Assembly (NCBI GenBank): GCA_947579665.1
Contig: OX388348.1
Location: forward strand, 3,596,001 to 3,660,000
DNA length: 64,000 nt
Source of the DNA: Sympetrum striolatum
Lineage: Eukaryota > Arthropoda > Insecta > Odonata > Libellulidae
Direction of reading: 5' to 3'
Below, in pieces: positions 38,201 through 51,114 of this stretch. The number at the start of each line of letters is the position of its first letter. Position 1 is the first letter of the stretch. A program made the translations under genes and the position numbers. Below the pieces are notes generated by a model that had not been told where the DNA came from, did not search any database, and saw nothing but the letters and a program-made list of their open reading frames with translations.

Positions 38201-40541
38201 CATATTTATATTGGTATAACATCAAGATTTTAATGGAAAAACGATTCAGTTAGACATTAACCAGATTTATTTCTACCATTCTAAAAATATTTACGTATTT
38301 CTTTATGACAATTGCATACCTAACAGTTTAACAACTCAAAGCAAAAATATCCGCTTTCTAAGATTTAATTATTTTTATATTTGCTTTCAAAAGCAAGACT
38401 CCATTGATTACGCAATTGCCGTTTCTGGGAATTTTAATTCCATTGCTCAGCGTTTTTTTCTTTTTTTATTATTTTGTTTTGCTGTAACACTCAAGATAAA
38501 CGATATTTTTTTATATTCAACTTCATTCTAATATTACGCCTTTATTCTTACCTTTCAACGATGCGAAGATGAAATTATTCATTCACTCGTGCATTCATTA
38601 ACATCTACGTATTTATTAATGCTATTTACTTCAATTTTCACAAGACTGCTAGTTTCAATAAACTATTTCTTTTGACGCAAAATTCGATGCAAATTTTGGG
38701 ATTATTAGAAAAAAGGTTTGAATTGAAAAGTCCTCTGTTACTTGACGCAGTTTTGGAGCTGAATATTTATCGGTTAAGTTATACTTTTTTATACCGTTAA
38801 AAATATTGTCTATAGTTAACAATTAGTCCATTAATAACGGGTTTGGAATATAAAGAATTTCAGTAAAATTTTAGAATTGATGATAATAGAATGGCCTCCA
38901 TAGGGTTTAATATTTCCAAACACATACATCGTTTTATTTCCTCTCTTAATTGAATAAAGATTTCGATAGAGTTTTTAGCAAATTTAATTCAGTACCGTAT
39001 CCATTGTTTCCTGTTGTTTATTCATTCACTAAAGTGTGAGTGAGTTTTCATCATTATTTATTGATGTAATTCATTTTTATACAGAAAAAATAGTGCTTAA
39101 TTTTAAGTCATCGAATATCTTGCTTAAAATATGGCTTATACGTTCATAATTGCTCCAACTCTAATTGAATTAGAATTGAGTTATTACTAATTGTTATTTG
39201 ATTTCATTATAAATTCCTAGCAAAATTGTTATTCAACATATTTATAGATGCATATTTTTAGGAAATAACTTCTTTATCGGTTTCCAGTTTTATAGACTAT
39301 GAAATATAGTGGTTTTTGCCGTCGTAATCTAGTGAGCCTCTTAGTTAACACTCTACGACGCTTTAATGATCTTTAATTTCCAATCTACCTGCGGATTATA
39401 ATACATATATATATATAAATATCACACTACTGAGTATCAGCTGGGGGATTATCGGTGTTAGTGTTAACGTCATTTGGAATGCAGCGTTCTACTTGTGGCA
39501 TTAATATCTAATACCTTATTAATTGTCTTTTGGGAAGACTCAAAAAATAAAGTAAATGTTATTCGTTAGTTCAATGGGCTGGTCTTGTTTAACAAATTGA
39601 TTTAAATGAGTACTTAAGCTTTCATCGTAATGATCTGAAATTAAATCTTTGTTGAACAACCGAATTATCTATTGATTTAAATTGAACAGCAATTACAATT
39701 AAACATTGATATTTCATTTTTATATTTTATATGTAAGCTATATATATAACGATTATTATTTATTTAGATTTTATCGTACCCAATTCGATTAATTAATACA
39801 GTGTTATTTAAAAACACAACAAAAAGTGAATTTAACGGATTTAGAGATCATATGACCTCTAAATCATCTTCGTAGTTCTTAAACCATCGAAAGTACTCTA
39901 TTTTTCATTATATCTCAGCATATAATTATACATATTATTTCATAGAATTCTTTTCCCTATCACATAATTCAGAATTTGGCCCTTTTTAGCGTTTAATGCT
40001 TGGTCTCTTTTATTTATTATTTCTAATCCCGTTTCGTTTTTCCATCGCTTGAGCAGTGATCCTGTTTTGTTTCTGCCACCTTTAAAATATCTTTATGTCC
40101 GAACATTTGTCGCCTGCTTCTGTCTGAAGTCCACGTATTCCGTATGAATTTTCAATGGACTCCTGTTTTGTAAGGGAGCGGTGAATCGCAAGTCGCACGC
40201 TGACCTCTTGGGTCGAGGCCGCGATAGCAAGTCTGGACTTAGTGTCGGAGATTTCTCTGCTTATCGATTGCCCCGAACCAGTAATGCGCTCTTATACGCT
40301 TCCCCTTCTTCCCTCGAAGAACACCTCAACTGCTTTTCAAATCTACTCGATGAAGACTTGTTATCTTCATTTTCCTGAGCGCATTTTCTCTCAAATTGTG
40401 GTCTCAATTGCTAATCTAAATTCTTCCTTTCATATTTATTCTTATGGTACAATTAAGAGAAACTGAAAGGAAGAAAACAGATATGTACGGAGACTTGCCA
40501 AACCGACAAACAATGATTAAATTGCTGTTACGTGTAAATAT

Positions 40542-40571
40542 ACTCTAATACATCCAATGATGTATTAGAGT
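40542..40571. repeat. Perfect 13-bp hairpin
   Basis: ACTCTAATACATC, loop CAAT, GATGTATTAGAGT. No further context explains it. Confidence 0.8.
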
Positions 40572-41825
40572 GTTTTGTTGCCCCATATCTGATTGTTAAA
40601 AGTAAAACTCTGTTAAACAGCATTTATTTTATATACATTTATCAGTGGATTCTTTAAGGATATTATACGAAGTATCAAATTTCGTCATAATTTTACTTTG
40701 AAATCATTTCAATTTCTGGAACTTCATTTAATCAAGTAATACTCTCTGATGTTAAATATGTTGTTTATGAAGTTGACCTCCTTTATCGCAGTATTTCAAG
40801 TTGATATAAAATATCGTATGAGAAACCAATAATGTTATTTTTTTTATTCTGTTCTAGCAAAGTTTTATTTTGCATTAAATTTATAATAATTGGAGAATAG
40901 AATTTTATATTTTGAAGTAATAGTAGGCATTTTCATTCGATCTTAATAATCCTTAAATGCAAAATAAGAACGTAATGTGTAGTAGCAAACCAGAGAAACC
41001 CTCAAATAAGAATGTCAAATAACCAATCCCAATTTATTGTAGGTAACTATTGTAAGATTCTTGATTTTAATTCGTTCTTGTTCCTCCATGAATTTAACTC
41101 TGAGTGTGACTATTAAATTATGTCTCCCTAAATTAAGATTAAGTATCAATAGAACTGTTAAATTCGGATTTTTCAGAATTATAGATGCCAAGAGTATTTT
41201 CGGTTTGCGATGCGTAAGACCAACGAAGTTGCTGAGAGATACGTTACAAAACAAAGTCACGTCACACAACTTTGTTTCCAGACCCATATTTCCGTGAGAG
41301 AGAAAGGACAATACCTCCCATGAGCTAGCTTTACGAGCAGATGAAAAAAGGTGGCCATATGGGGATCAAAGTGTCTTTCTTTTATTTCTTCCTTGTATTG
41401 CCTTGAGCTGTGAGTACGTGTCAATGTGCCCATCCCAGAATTTTATTTCTTTGATTCCTTTCCGTGGTAGTAATTGTCTCTCTCTTTTAACGTAGCAATC
41501 ATTTAATCCAAAATTGTTCTTTTGATTTAGCTACCCTTTGGCTCGTTTTATCGTTAACATCTTTCTCAAACTGCATTTCTTCTAGAGTATACTAAAGTAA
41601 ACAGGGGCTCTGATATCGAACTTTTGTCTAGCGAATGTTTTGATAAACGTGCATGCATGTGTGTGCGCACAAACACTCTAAAAATGGCAAAAACTTCCAT
41701 TTTCTCATTCATAATTATTATTGAATAAAGCGAAAATTAATTGGCTGAATTTGCAGGTATTTGAGGATTTATCGAATTTCCAATTCAGCCAATAACATAC
41801 ATAAGAGGCATACACTTAATAGATT

Positions 41826-41845
41826 TAACTAACTAACTAACTAAC
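41826..41845. repeat. (TAAC)n microsatellite
   Basis: Five near-perfect tandem TAAC units. Confidence 0.9.
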
Positions 41846-44256
41846 TTAGAAAAATTCAGGCTAGAGTTGTGACAAAGGCATTTACAATATTGGTTGTGTG
41901 ATTTTCGAGTTTATCGCTATGGCTATTTTCCCAAGGTTTGAGATTTGTGTGCCGACATCCTATCTGGCTGTTACTCCATCTATAATAGCTAATATATCAA
42001 TATTAATAGTCTTATAAATTAAATTAAATAATCATTAGGAATACATTTTAGGTATCTTGATTAAAATGATCTCATTTCGAACCTTTTATGATTGGAGATT
42101 CTGTCGCAGTGTTTGAATTGGTCAGCAAAAATTATATTAATATAAAAAATAAATACTATAGATTGTGTCAAACAATTCCTTTAATTTTCTTGAATCCAAT
42201 CCCCAATAACCGAAGAAAGCTATAATTATATGAGAAATTTTATGTGTAGAAGAATTATCGAAGGGAATAGATACATAATCTTCGTTTGATTGGAGAAACT
42301 CCCTTACCACTCAAAATTTTACTACCATTCTATAGTAACATTTTATATTTTAACATACCATGTGGTAATTTAAATAAAATTACGTCATTTCTACTGTAAT
42401 AGTAATTAATCTCGTCGCTGCTTCTGGTAATTTTATGATACTTCAACTCTTTCACAGGAGGTCCCTCTATGATGTTTCTATTTGAAAATATTCCTTTTAC
42501 CTTCCACGTGTTTGAAACTGGGGCGCACATCTAGCAATTCGTCGCTTTTATGTCTCCGACTTCTTGGAAACGCAGCTTCGGAGTGACAGGAACGTACATG
42601 ACGCTATACAGTTGCGGGTTGTAAAAATATCCCTCTTCTCTTTGAAATTTGTCACCGCTAGCATAACCTGACACTAAGAATCCTTCCATAAGCTTATTAC
42701 TTTCGGTGGAATTTTTGTTAATTTTCATATGTCATTGCTTCCAACCGAATGCGGCTTTTAAAAAATTCACTTACTATTTCATATCACCAGTTTTCTGCCA
42801 TATACTTCAGGCCCAAATTAAGTGTGTATCGGAAAATAGTTGTGGTGAAAGATTATGTCAACGCTTATTCCGTTTCATGAAAAGAGAATGGTTGGTTGAA
42901 TTAATTTTCAGTAGTATTGTCCTCTTTGATACATATTTAGTGCAATCCAAGTGGTTTTATTAGCAATACGATAATATAGTATCCAAGATTTCCAAGGGGG
43001 AAAAATAATCCAAACAATTTGGAATCTTAGAATGAAATGTAAATTATAGTAGATTGATAAATATGATTATATTCTTAACCGGTCCTTTGGGAAGAAGCTT
43101 AATATGTATGTACCTACTTCAATTTCTCCCGAAGGTCCTCCAGTAGTTATTCGTGAATACCTATCATCATGTAAGATTGAAGTTTAATAATGATTGAATT
43201 GCTGGAAACATTTTCGAGTTATTTTAACTTTTCATGTACCACTTTTTCATATGCTTAAATATAGTGATAAGTCATTTTTGTGATTTTTCAATTATTGAAT
43301 AGGTAAAATGATAGTCAATAATAAGAATTAGAATGAATTAGGCGAATTTTGACTTGAAAACTCAACTTTTGCAATTAACTTTTTAGAAGTCAAGAAAACG
43401 CGCACATAAAATGTACAACATGCCATAGCATACGAACCCGTGGCCCCAGCGTTGTTAAGTTAAAATCAGCAGCAACTCTGGCTAACATGTGAAGAATAAT
43501 GTGAAAGTTCAATCGCCATAATGAATAAGTAATTATAAAGATGAGAACGTTTTTTCTTCGAAATTTATCATATTAATGATACCTTTAAAACATATATAAT
43601 TCCAAAACCGTTTCAGAATTTAAGGATGGTCAAAGAAAATGGGATGTATGCATTTAAATAACATTAATATTCAATAAACATTTAACAGTGTAAAATATAA
43701 AGCAATAATATAACTGAGGGCCCTCAATTCGCTTACAATTTCACATTCTACATTTAAAAACTGTTTAAATTACATGAAGTTTCTCTGCGTATAGCTCAAA
43801 TTATTTGATTTTAAGTATTGTCTTTAATTATTCTTGCAATACGCTTACATTCGTTAAAATAAATTATAATGTTTTGTATTGCAGTATTGTTTCTAAAGCT
43901 ACTCATCGCGGTCATGAGATTTTTTAACAAACTACGAAATTGCTCGATCAATAGTTCAGAATATTATAATTGTTCATTTATCGCTTTCCTTGGATATTTT
44001 ATTCAGCTATTTAATGATTTTGTAATTCTTACGAACCCTAGAAATTGTTTAATTCCTTTTTCGTGTAAAGGACTTTTAATTTTTGGTTATTCCTTCTTTC
44101 CTATTTGCATATGTTTTATAGTATGAAATTTTTTTAAATTATCTCGAAATATATCCGTTATATTGGATAATTATATAAAATCTACGCGGCACTGACATAT
44201 TTTTTTTAATACAGAGAGGTTGATATATTTAAAGACTTTCATCTCTTTAAAGTAAT

Positions 44257-44365
44257 GAAGATGTAATGCAAATTACGAAACCGGTCGCGAATAACTCAGT
44301 GTGGAATTTTCAGAGTTTTTCATTTTACTGTAGCTTTCCACGAAGTCACGCCTGCTAATATTGAT
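44257..44365 (+). repeat. Half copy of the ACCGGTTTCG foldback family
   Basis: GAAGATG (44257-44263) is followed by a hairpin (TAAT GCAA ATTA), then CGAAACCGGTCG (44276-44287), then GTGTGGAATTTTCAGAG, TTTTTCATTTTACTG, GCTTTCCACGAAG and TTGATTTCAT. The latter blocks match, in order, the right arm and right flank of the element at 52974. The left arm is absent. Confidence 0.65.
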
Positions 44366-47106
44366 TTCATCTCTTTCTTTATAACAGGAAAACAGTTTAC
44401 TCTGCCGAATGTGTCCTCACTTTATTATTCACATGAACTGTGCCTATTTCGAGCCTTTTTTAAATAAATAATGATCTAATCTATTTATTCTGTAATCAGT
44501 TTTTGTTAGCGGAAAAGGTCGTACAATTTTCATTTAGTTCTGACTCACTTCGATCGCGATTAAGTCAATACAATGGCCATTTGGTCGTGAGCATTGTTTA
44601 GAAGCCCATGTACCGTTTATAATGAAAATAAGGCTTTCTAATTTGAAGCCCTTTTCCATTTTCGACTAACACGATTGATGACTGAAACGAAGCAAGGAAT
44701 ATGTGGAACGGAGAATTAATCCTACAGTCGAGCTGGCTCTTTGATAAATTCTGCAGAATAATGCAGATTACTCCCCTCTCACTCCATTGTGCCATTCCAT
44801 CAAACACGTGCTCCCAATTACAATGCTGTTTCTGCTGTACGGGGAAACCCTTGTTTACAGGCCTTGTTTTCGACATCTGCTATTGGGTTAGGATATCCGA
44901 AATAACATTGCAGATGACGTTCACGTTCGTCTGGTGGCTGGGAATCTTTTAACAAGCGAATTCCGGTCTCTTTTACTGTCGCGGATTTGGTCTTGCATTG
45001 TTATATCAAGGCAAGTCATTAACTTAATGTAGTAAATATTTTTAGCTATACATTTAAAAAATTCATAAATTACAATCACTATCAGCACCCTTTCTAGCCA
45101 ACATGTCCGTGTTTTTCAACTCATTTAAAATTTGCGCTAATCCTGTGAGATTTTCTATCTCACAATTCTTTCTACGCTCATTTTTTAGCTGAAACTTTAT
45201 CCAGCACGTCCGCATAAGCCTCAAAATTCTCTTCCTTCATCTCTTAATCCTGCAGAAATCATTAAAATATCCACATTGAATTAAAATGAAACGAATCGCG
45301 AGTGGAAATGCTATTAGTAAACCAGAGCCACACGTCGAATGAGTATATTAATAGGAGCAGCATAATTCATGGAATGAATCACATGACCTAATTCGCAGTA
45401 GAAGTGGGAAGTGCGAACTTCTGATCACAGGAGTTCACACCACTTCTAGCTTATACACTTCTTACACACCATTACCAGACTTGAAACTCTGTTAATATAT
45501 CAACTATTGCGAGGGTGATGCGAATGTTACAAGTAAATACACATCAAAGAATATTTCTTATAAATCTTGTTGAAAACAATTTTTTTGCGTTTCTTAAAGT
45601 GCTTGAAACCTTGAGTTGTTGGAAACAGTTTCGCATTCAAAGTTTAATTACTTCTATGTATTATGTATCGATTCAGAACGAAAGGCAATTCCCGCCTTTC
45701 GCTGCAAATTCTCATAAAAAGTATACGTATCAGTTAAAAATTCCTGTATGTTTTGTGCACGTGAGTACATTTTGTAATAATGTACCAGTCTTCATCCAAT
45801 TTTATAGCTCTATCCTTTAAAATTAAGTTTTATTATTATTCTTTTAACATTTTTAAATTGACAGATTTTTGATGTTGTTAAGATTATGGTTTTCGGCATT
45901 CATTCTATGAGATTGTACATTTCATTCTTTAGGTAATTTAAAAAAGACGGAATTTTGTGCATCTTCTTATGCGAATTTAGACGAATGAATTATGAGTACT
46001 TTGTGTATAGCAAAGGAAACTCTGCCTACGAAAGCTAGTATAGACACATGAATTTTAAGATTAATAAATTGCCAACATCAGAAGTTAATCTAAAAATTGT
46101 ATGATTTAAACCTACTTTATTTTCCATACGTAAATACGTACGTTTCCCTAATATTGCACCTTGTTTTCTTACAAGATATCTTTTGAAAATGGGGAATTCT
46201 ACGCATATTTGTTTAAAATTTTCTTCAAGATTGATGAAAATAAGCTTTTTAAGTACTAGATAAACACATTTTTTTGTGAATTATGAGAAAACCTTCTTCC
46301 TTTTTAGATAATAAAATCGAAACAAAAGTCACAATTTTAGTTGTGAATAGCCATTTCTTATTTTATGTTAAGAACATCGGATAACAATTAATTTCGAACA
46401 ATTTCAATTATTTAGCAAAGGAGCATCCGACGTTGAAAATCAATTCGATTTCCTATGCAAGAGGGTAGATGATACAAACCTTCTGTCGTAGGACACGACA
46501 CTTTCGAGATATCCGTTTTTCTACGTCAGAACCTCGAGAAAAAAGAAGAACGCAAAAGCTGGAATTTTAATCTTCTATAGAGAGAGAGCTCTGAAATCTT
46601 CTCCGCTTCCAAAAGATTATTGCGCGATACATCATTCCGACAGCGGGGAGAGAAAAGCGTGTTTCAAATTGAAATCGAGGAAGGACATTTAATCATGGCG
46701 TCGTCAATAAGACCTTTCATATGTTTTTCAACGCGAGGCACAAAGGAAAGCGTGTTGCAAAAGGAAATGCTTTGGAATAAAAATGACAAGTGCACGGAAA
46801 ATAAAAAGGCTCTGAAAAGATGGAATAGGTCGAGCGGTGATTATGTTTGGGTGTAATTACGGAAGGAGTATTGGAAAAGCGGAGAAAGAGCTAAGATTTC
46901 GCGATGAAATGAATTATTTCTTATCTCAGACCCGTTCTATATGGTTGGGTACAATGTAGAAGGAATGCTTTGAAAATATATAAGCATGTTTAAGGGTCTA
47001 TATTATTGAGGTTTTTTAAAGAATTACAATTCAATTAATTCGGTAATGTAGTTTAAAAAATTTATTTTTGCGAATAAAACATCCTTGTCTCTTATTTTAT
47101 AGGAAA
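44366..47106. other. Noncoding stretch, no gene recognised
   Basis: A+T-rich. Overlapping frames at 44598-44952 and those at 45515-45820 and 46620-46856 have no recognisable domain. Confidence 0.5.
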
Positions 47107-47329
47107 CTAGCTGTACCCGTTCACACGTTGTTGTGTTTAGAGAAGTGTGATCTCTTTCTTGCCTTGCTTGCCTCTGTTCACTCGTTTCTAATGATCGAGC
47201 AAGAGTAGTGTGATTTCGATCTCTTTCTTGCCTTGCTTGCCTATGTTCACTCGTTTCTAATGATCGTTCTTCTCTTCTCCTTTTTGCTTGATTTGTAGAT
47301 AGACCAATAGCACTTCGCGTTGGCGGCAT
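47024..47329 (-). pseudogene. N-terminal fragment of a Helitron protein, reading through the element end
   Basis: The 101-codon frame starts MPPTRSAIGLSTNQAKRRRE and then has two copies of SLETSE(H/Q)RQARQERD. Insect Helitron proteins I recall begin with a MPP(K/T)R start and repeated E..EQR..R basic segments before the Rep domain, so I read this as their N-terminus. After residue 73 the frame runs through the Helitron 3' end (CERVQLVS is encoded by the terminal bases) into flanking DNA and stops at 47024. No Rep (HUH) or helicase motif exists, so it is a remnant. The repeat is also visible in DNA as two units of about 70 bp. Confidence 0.5.
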
Positions 47330-48608
47330 AATTGTAGGGTTAAATAAAACGTATTTCCAATTATTTTCTTCAGCTGGAAATTAATAATATTTTTATTTAT
47401 TCGCGTATTAATAATTTATTCTCGTATTAATAATTGCAGAAGTTTTTGCCTGCATTTTAGTATTTATTAGAATTTGCTGGCGAAAAATCGAACGTCAAAT
47501 GCATTAATGTTCTTTTTTGTAATTTAAATTAATTTTTTGAAATCTTATAAGAAATACAATTTATGCATTTAAAATATTTTAAATTTTTATATAATTAGTA
47601 ATATTTAAACAATAATTGAAAAAATATAAATTCTACCCAAATGGGATCAATTTATGTATCGTACTTCTATTTTTCCCGTAGAAAATCCATTCGCAATTTG
47701 TATGGCAGGCAGCTATTCGCGTTGCAAGGCTATTATAATGAAATCATACATACTATCTACATTACTTTCATTCAGTGTATAAGAAAATATATTATAACAG
47801 TACCTTATCAGTTCGGAGTAAGATATGCTAAATTATGTGCTACTCTACACTTCGCATCTCGCAAATCTCAAAGAGAACACATATTCAACTGAAGAAGACC
47901 TAAAAATTAAATTCAGTCTCGTCAAAGACATAAAATAAATTGAAATGTTGAAAATAGATGATATTTGTAATCAAAGTCGGTAACGTCATCAACTCACCAA
48001 GTTGTGTGATACATACAATCTCTTGAATTTATCAAAATATAATTTTCATTGAATATCAAAAACCGTTTACTCCACGATAATATACGTAAATATTTACGTT
48101 GCTATAAACAAACATCATTTGAATACGGGAGTAAATTCTCAATGTGTTCTTATGAGAAAATTCAACAATCGCATTCGTTGTAACTGAGAAATAGTTTGTT
48201 TATAGCCTCAAAATTCATCAAAATTATCATCTAATTATCTCTAAGTCTCGTAATTTCCGATCGTAAACTATATTTCATGACCAAAATAAGAAACTTTATT
48301 CAATTTCATTTCTTTTGGTGGTACTTCTAAATCCATACGTTGGTTAATTCTAATTTAATTTTGCGAAAGAAAGGAAGCATGCAAGTGATAAAATCGAAGT
48401 TTACATGTATTTCTTATGGAAACTGTTTTTCCTTCTGGAGTCGAACTGAGTACTCCGATTAAAATAAAAATTTACAAAAACCTTCCCGGGGATATACGTA
48501 ATAATTTCCCAAATTTTCACGACGATTGGATGTATGGTTTTTGAATCTATCGAGTACAGACAGACAGACAGACAGACAGACACACATTCATTTTTATATA
48601 TATATAGA
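47107..48608 (-). mobile_element. Helitron-like element H1 with a piece of Helitron coding sequence
   Basis: On the plus strand the left end is A|CTAGCTGTACCCGTTC, which on the minus strand is a 3' end GTACAGCTAG|T. The right end, read on the minus strand, is TCTATATATATAAAAATG followed by (GTCT)n at 48557-48585, a common Helitron 5' pattern in insects. The 3' hairpin is weak (CACA/TGTG). Inside lies an N-terminal fragment of a Helitron-type protein (47110-47329). The Rep and helicase domains are missing. Treating the two ends as one 1.5-kb element is an inference. Confidence 0.6.
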
Positions 48609-49259
48609 CTAGCTGAAGTGCCCGTTGATTCTCAACGGGGAAGTTAAATTTCGTAAATACCATTGTAACAACCTTGATCGTAACACATACTTCGTAATTA
48701 TTGATAGATAGCCAATACCAGACTTTCTAATCCAACATACCAAGAATTATAAGTTATGATGAAGTCTAAACAATTAAGTTGATGTAAATAAAACTTGGTT
48801 GCTACAGACTCGTCAACAAAATTCGAATTTAATAAAACTTATATCGTCAAGGGAATGGGTTTGTTTACACATGGAAATTTAGTCGAATTTTTCGTATATT
48901 TTATCGAAATTCTCGCAATTTCGAATCGAAAACGATATATCTCGACCAAAATAAAAATCTTCATTCTATTTCCCTTCTTTTGATGCTCGTTTCGACTCCT
49001 TACGACCGTTCTTTCTAATTTAGTTTTTCAAAAAAACTGAACCCTGGAACGAAAAAAACGAACTTTACGTGTATTTCTTATGCAAACTATTTTAATCGTC
49101 TGGGTTCGAACCGTGGACTTTCGGGAAATTATAACTACCACTTGATCATCCCCGGGAAGACCTTTAATGATGTTAGAAGTTCGAACATTGTGCGACATCT
49201 GGTTTTCGAGATTATGTGGAATATACATATATACATACACATACAGGCATTTTTATAGA
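48609..49259 (-). mobile_element. Helitron-like element H2, complete, 651 bp
   Basis: Both ends are visible. The plus strand reads A|CTAGCTGAAG at the left and CATTTTTATAGA|T at the right. On the minus strand it therefore starts TCTATAAAAATG, ends CTAG and sits between A and T as Helitrons do. A perfect hairpin (CCCGTTGA, TTC, TCAACGGG; 48621-48639) lies 8 nt inside the CTAG end. The left end abuts the right end of H1 as GA|CTAG. It contains one B-box-like TGGGTTCGAACC module (49101). No coding capacity. Confidence 0.8.
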
Positions 49260-49263
49260 TATA

Positions 49264-50830
49264 CTAGCAGAAGTGCCCGTTGATTCTTAACGGGGAAATC
49301 CTAATTAATAATTACTCTTGGTACAGTCTTGATCGTAACACTTGCCTCATAATTTTAGGTGGATGGCTGATTCCAGGCTATAATATTTTCCAAACCAATT
49401 AACAAAGCAAATAAAATTATAATTATGTCTACAATGTCACCTAAAGATTTAATCTCATATTCTTTAAATGATCACTTTCTTCGATGATGACAAAATTGAT
49501 TTTAAGATTATAAAATATATTCGATGATCACATTAGGATAAGCAGCACCACCTTCTCGTAGACATTTTCTGAAAGGGAAAAATGGTTCTCGGAAACGATA
49601 ATTAAACTCAAATAACAGAAATATATTCTAATAGGCCCTAACGTGAAACCCCCAGAAAAAAAGGAGACTTTGAACGTCAGTGTCATGGGTTCGATGCCAG
49701 AAGGTTACAATATCCCGATTTTTTCCATTTAAATGATGTTCGGAAATTTCTAAAAAATACCTCCCGGATAGGCAGAGAATCAAAATTCAAGGAACTCACA
49801 GATATGGACATTATCTATCGAAACCATAAATTGCTTTTATAGAAAATGTCCTGGGTTCGATGCGAGGACGATGCAAACATCTCCAATTAAAAATACATGG
49901 GGTAATTTTTTAATATTTTTTGGTTCATTTATTGAAACGATAGGAAGTTCTCTCTTACCTGGAAGATGTATATTAAGTCACGGTTTAAGAAAACAATTTT
50001 AATAAAACCATAGACTTCCTGGTCTCGATGCCAGAGCACATTAATATTTCTCACATAAGGAATATATGTGAAAAGCAGAACGTCGTTTTAGGCAGTTGCA
50101 GCCAATATGTCTGATGGAATTTTCACATATAATACGCTGTAAAAATTTCATATCATTGACGTTTGTGGTTTAGCCTGTGAATTAGTATCCTATCTGGGTA
50201 TCTATATACAAGTGAAAGTTGCTTGCATATTGCAAGAATATGAAATGTATTTATAATCTTCATTCACATTGCACGTTTTGAGTTTCAATGTCATTGGGAA
50301 GAGATTAAAATATTTTTTAAAATCTTAGCAATTTCTAATTTTGTAGACGCCTGGTGTCGAACCCAGGACTTATTAGCGGATGCAAATGGGCTATTATAAC
50401 TTGATAGGACCTGATCTTCGTAAATGCTAAGTTCGAAGTCCATATCATACCGGGAAGGTCCTGAAATAAGACTCCATTATCCCCGTCTGAAATGCATAGG
50501 GCAATGTAAATGGCTTTCTGGAATCGAACCAAGGACGATCAAGGAATCTTAAAACACGTATTTGAAATGTATCTATGATATTTATTTATATGACAAGTTT
50601 TCAGTTATTATATTATCGGGAAGAGGTTCAAAAAATTCTTAAACATCGTAACAATTATTAATTTTAGAGACCCCTGAACCCAGGACTTATTGTTAGTTGT
50701 GAATAGACCGAAAGACTTATTAAGACTTGATTTTATTTGATGCAAAGTTTGAAGTCGATATCATGCCGGGAAGTAATTAAAATTTGTTTCTGTTATCTTC
50801 ATAAGAAATGCATAAGGACATCCAGTAGAA
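49264..50830 (-). mobile_element. Helitron-like element H3, right end not found
   Basis: The left end is A|CTAGCAGAAGTGCCCG with hairpin CCCGTTGA, TTC, TTAACGGG, 8 nt inside the end. It shares its first 130 bp or so with H2 and H8 (GATCGTAACA, then CCAGGCTATAATATTTTCC-type sequence) and the GATCACATTAGGATAAGCAG block with H6 and H8. From about 49620 it consists of B-box modules. The right boundary is arbitrary because no TCTATA end was recognised before the minisatellite. Confidence 0.5.
49620..50790. repeat. Helitron modules with B-box-like motifs, array B
   Basis: The first half (49620-50050) repeats array A of 22.5-22.9 kb in the same direction, with GGGTTCGATG at about 49687 and 49854. 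From about 50190 the modules are reversed: CTGGTGTCGAACCCAGG at about 50351, GGAATCGAACCAAGG at about 50520 and a degenerate CCTGAACCCAGG near 50675. Each is followed or preceded by the reverse of CTTCCCGG(C)ATGATAT and of the GCATTTCTTATG segment. The array thus switches strand once, near 50.1-50.2 kb. Confidence 0.7.
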
Positions 50831-50841
50831 CGGAACTCTAA

Positions 50842-51114
50842 TTTTCCCGCGCTCTATTTTCCCGCTCTCTATTTTTCCCGCGCTCTAGTTTTCCCGCCTC
50901 TAGTTTTCCCGCCTTCTAGTTTTCCCGCCTTCTAGTTTTCCCGCCTCTAGTTTTCCCGCCTCTAGTTTTCCCGCCTTCTAGTTTTCCCGCCTCTAGTTTT
51001 CCCGCCTCTAGTTTTCCCGCCTTCTAGTTTTCCCGCCTTCTAGTTTTCCCGCCTCTAGTTTTCCCGCCTCTAGTTTTCCCGCGCTCTAGTTTTCCCGCCT
51101 TCTAGTTTTCCCGC
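50842..51114 (+). repeat. TTTTCCCGC minisatellite, about 18 units
   Basis: Tandem units of 15-17 bp, mostly TTTTCCCGCCTCTAG or TTTTCCCGCCTTCTAG. The two length variants are interspersed, and the outer units (CGCTCTA, CTCTCTA) are more diverged. Every unit contains TTTCCCGC, which fits the E2F/DP consensus TTTSSCGC. It is far richer in G+C than the surrounding Helitron DNA. Whether it binds anything is unknown. Confidence 0.9.

Larger units (their letters stand above)
35480..44256. other. Long noncoding stretch
   Basis: No gene recognised in about 8.8 kb. There is a G+C-richer block at 37600-37880 with CTAATTAG and ATGCAAAT close together, a perfect 13-bp hairpin at 40542-40571, a (TAAC)5 run at 41826-41845, and a 12-bp inverted pair (ATTGGCTGAATT and its complement) at about 41730-41800. 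Open frames of 60-120 codons are scattered and unrecognisable. Confidence 0.5.

Noticed and set aside
50842..51114. CRISPR-like array
   Set aside because: The units are contiguous 15-17 bp repeats with no unique spacers, and the DNA is eukaryotic.
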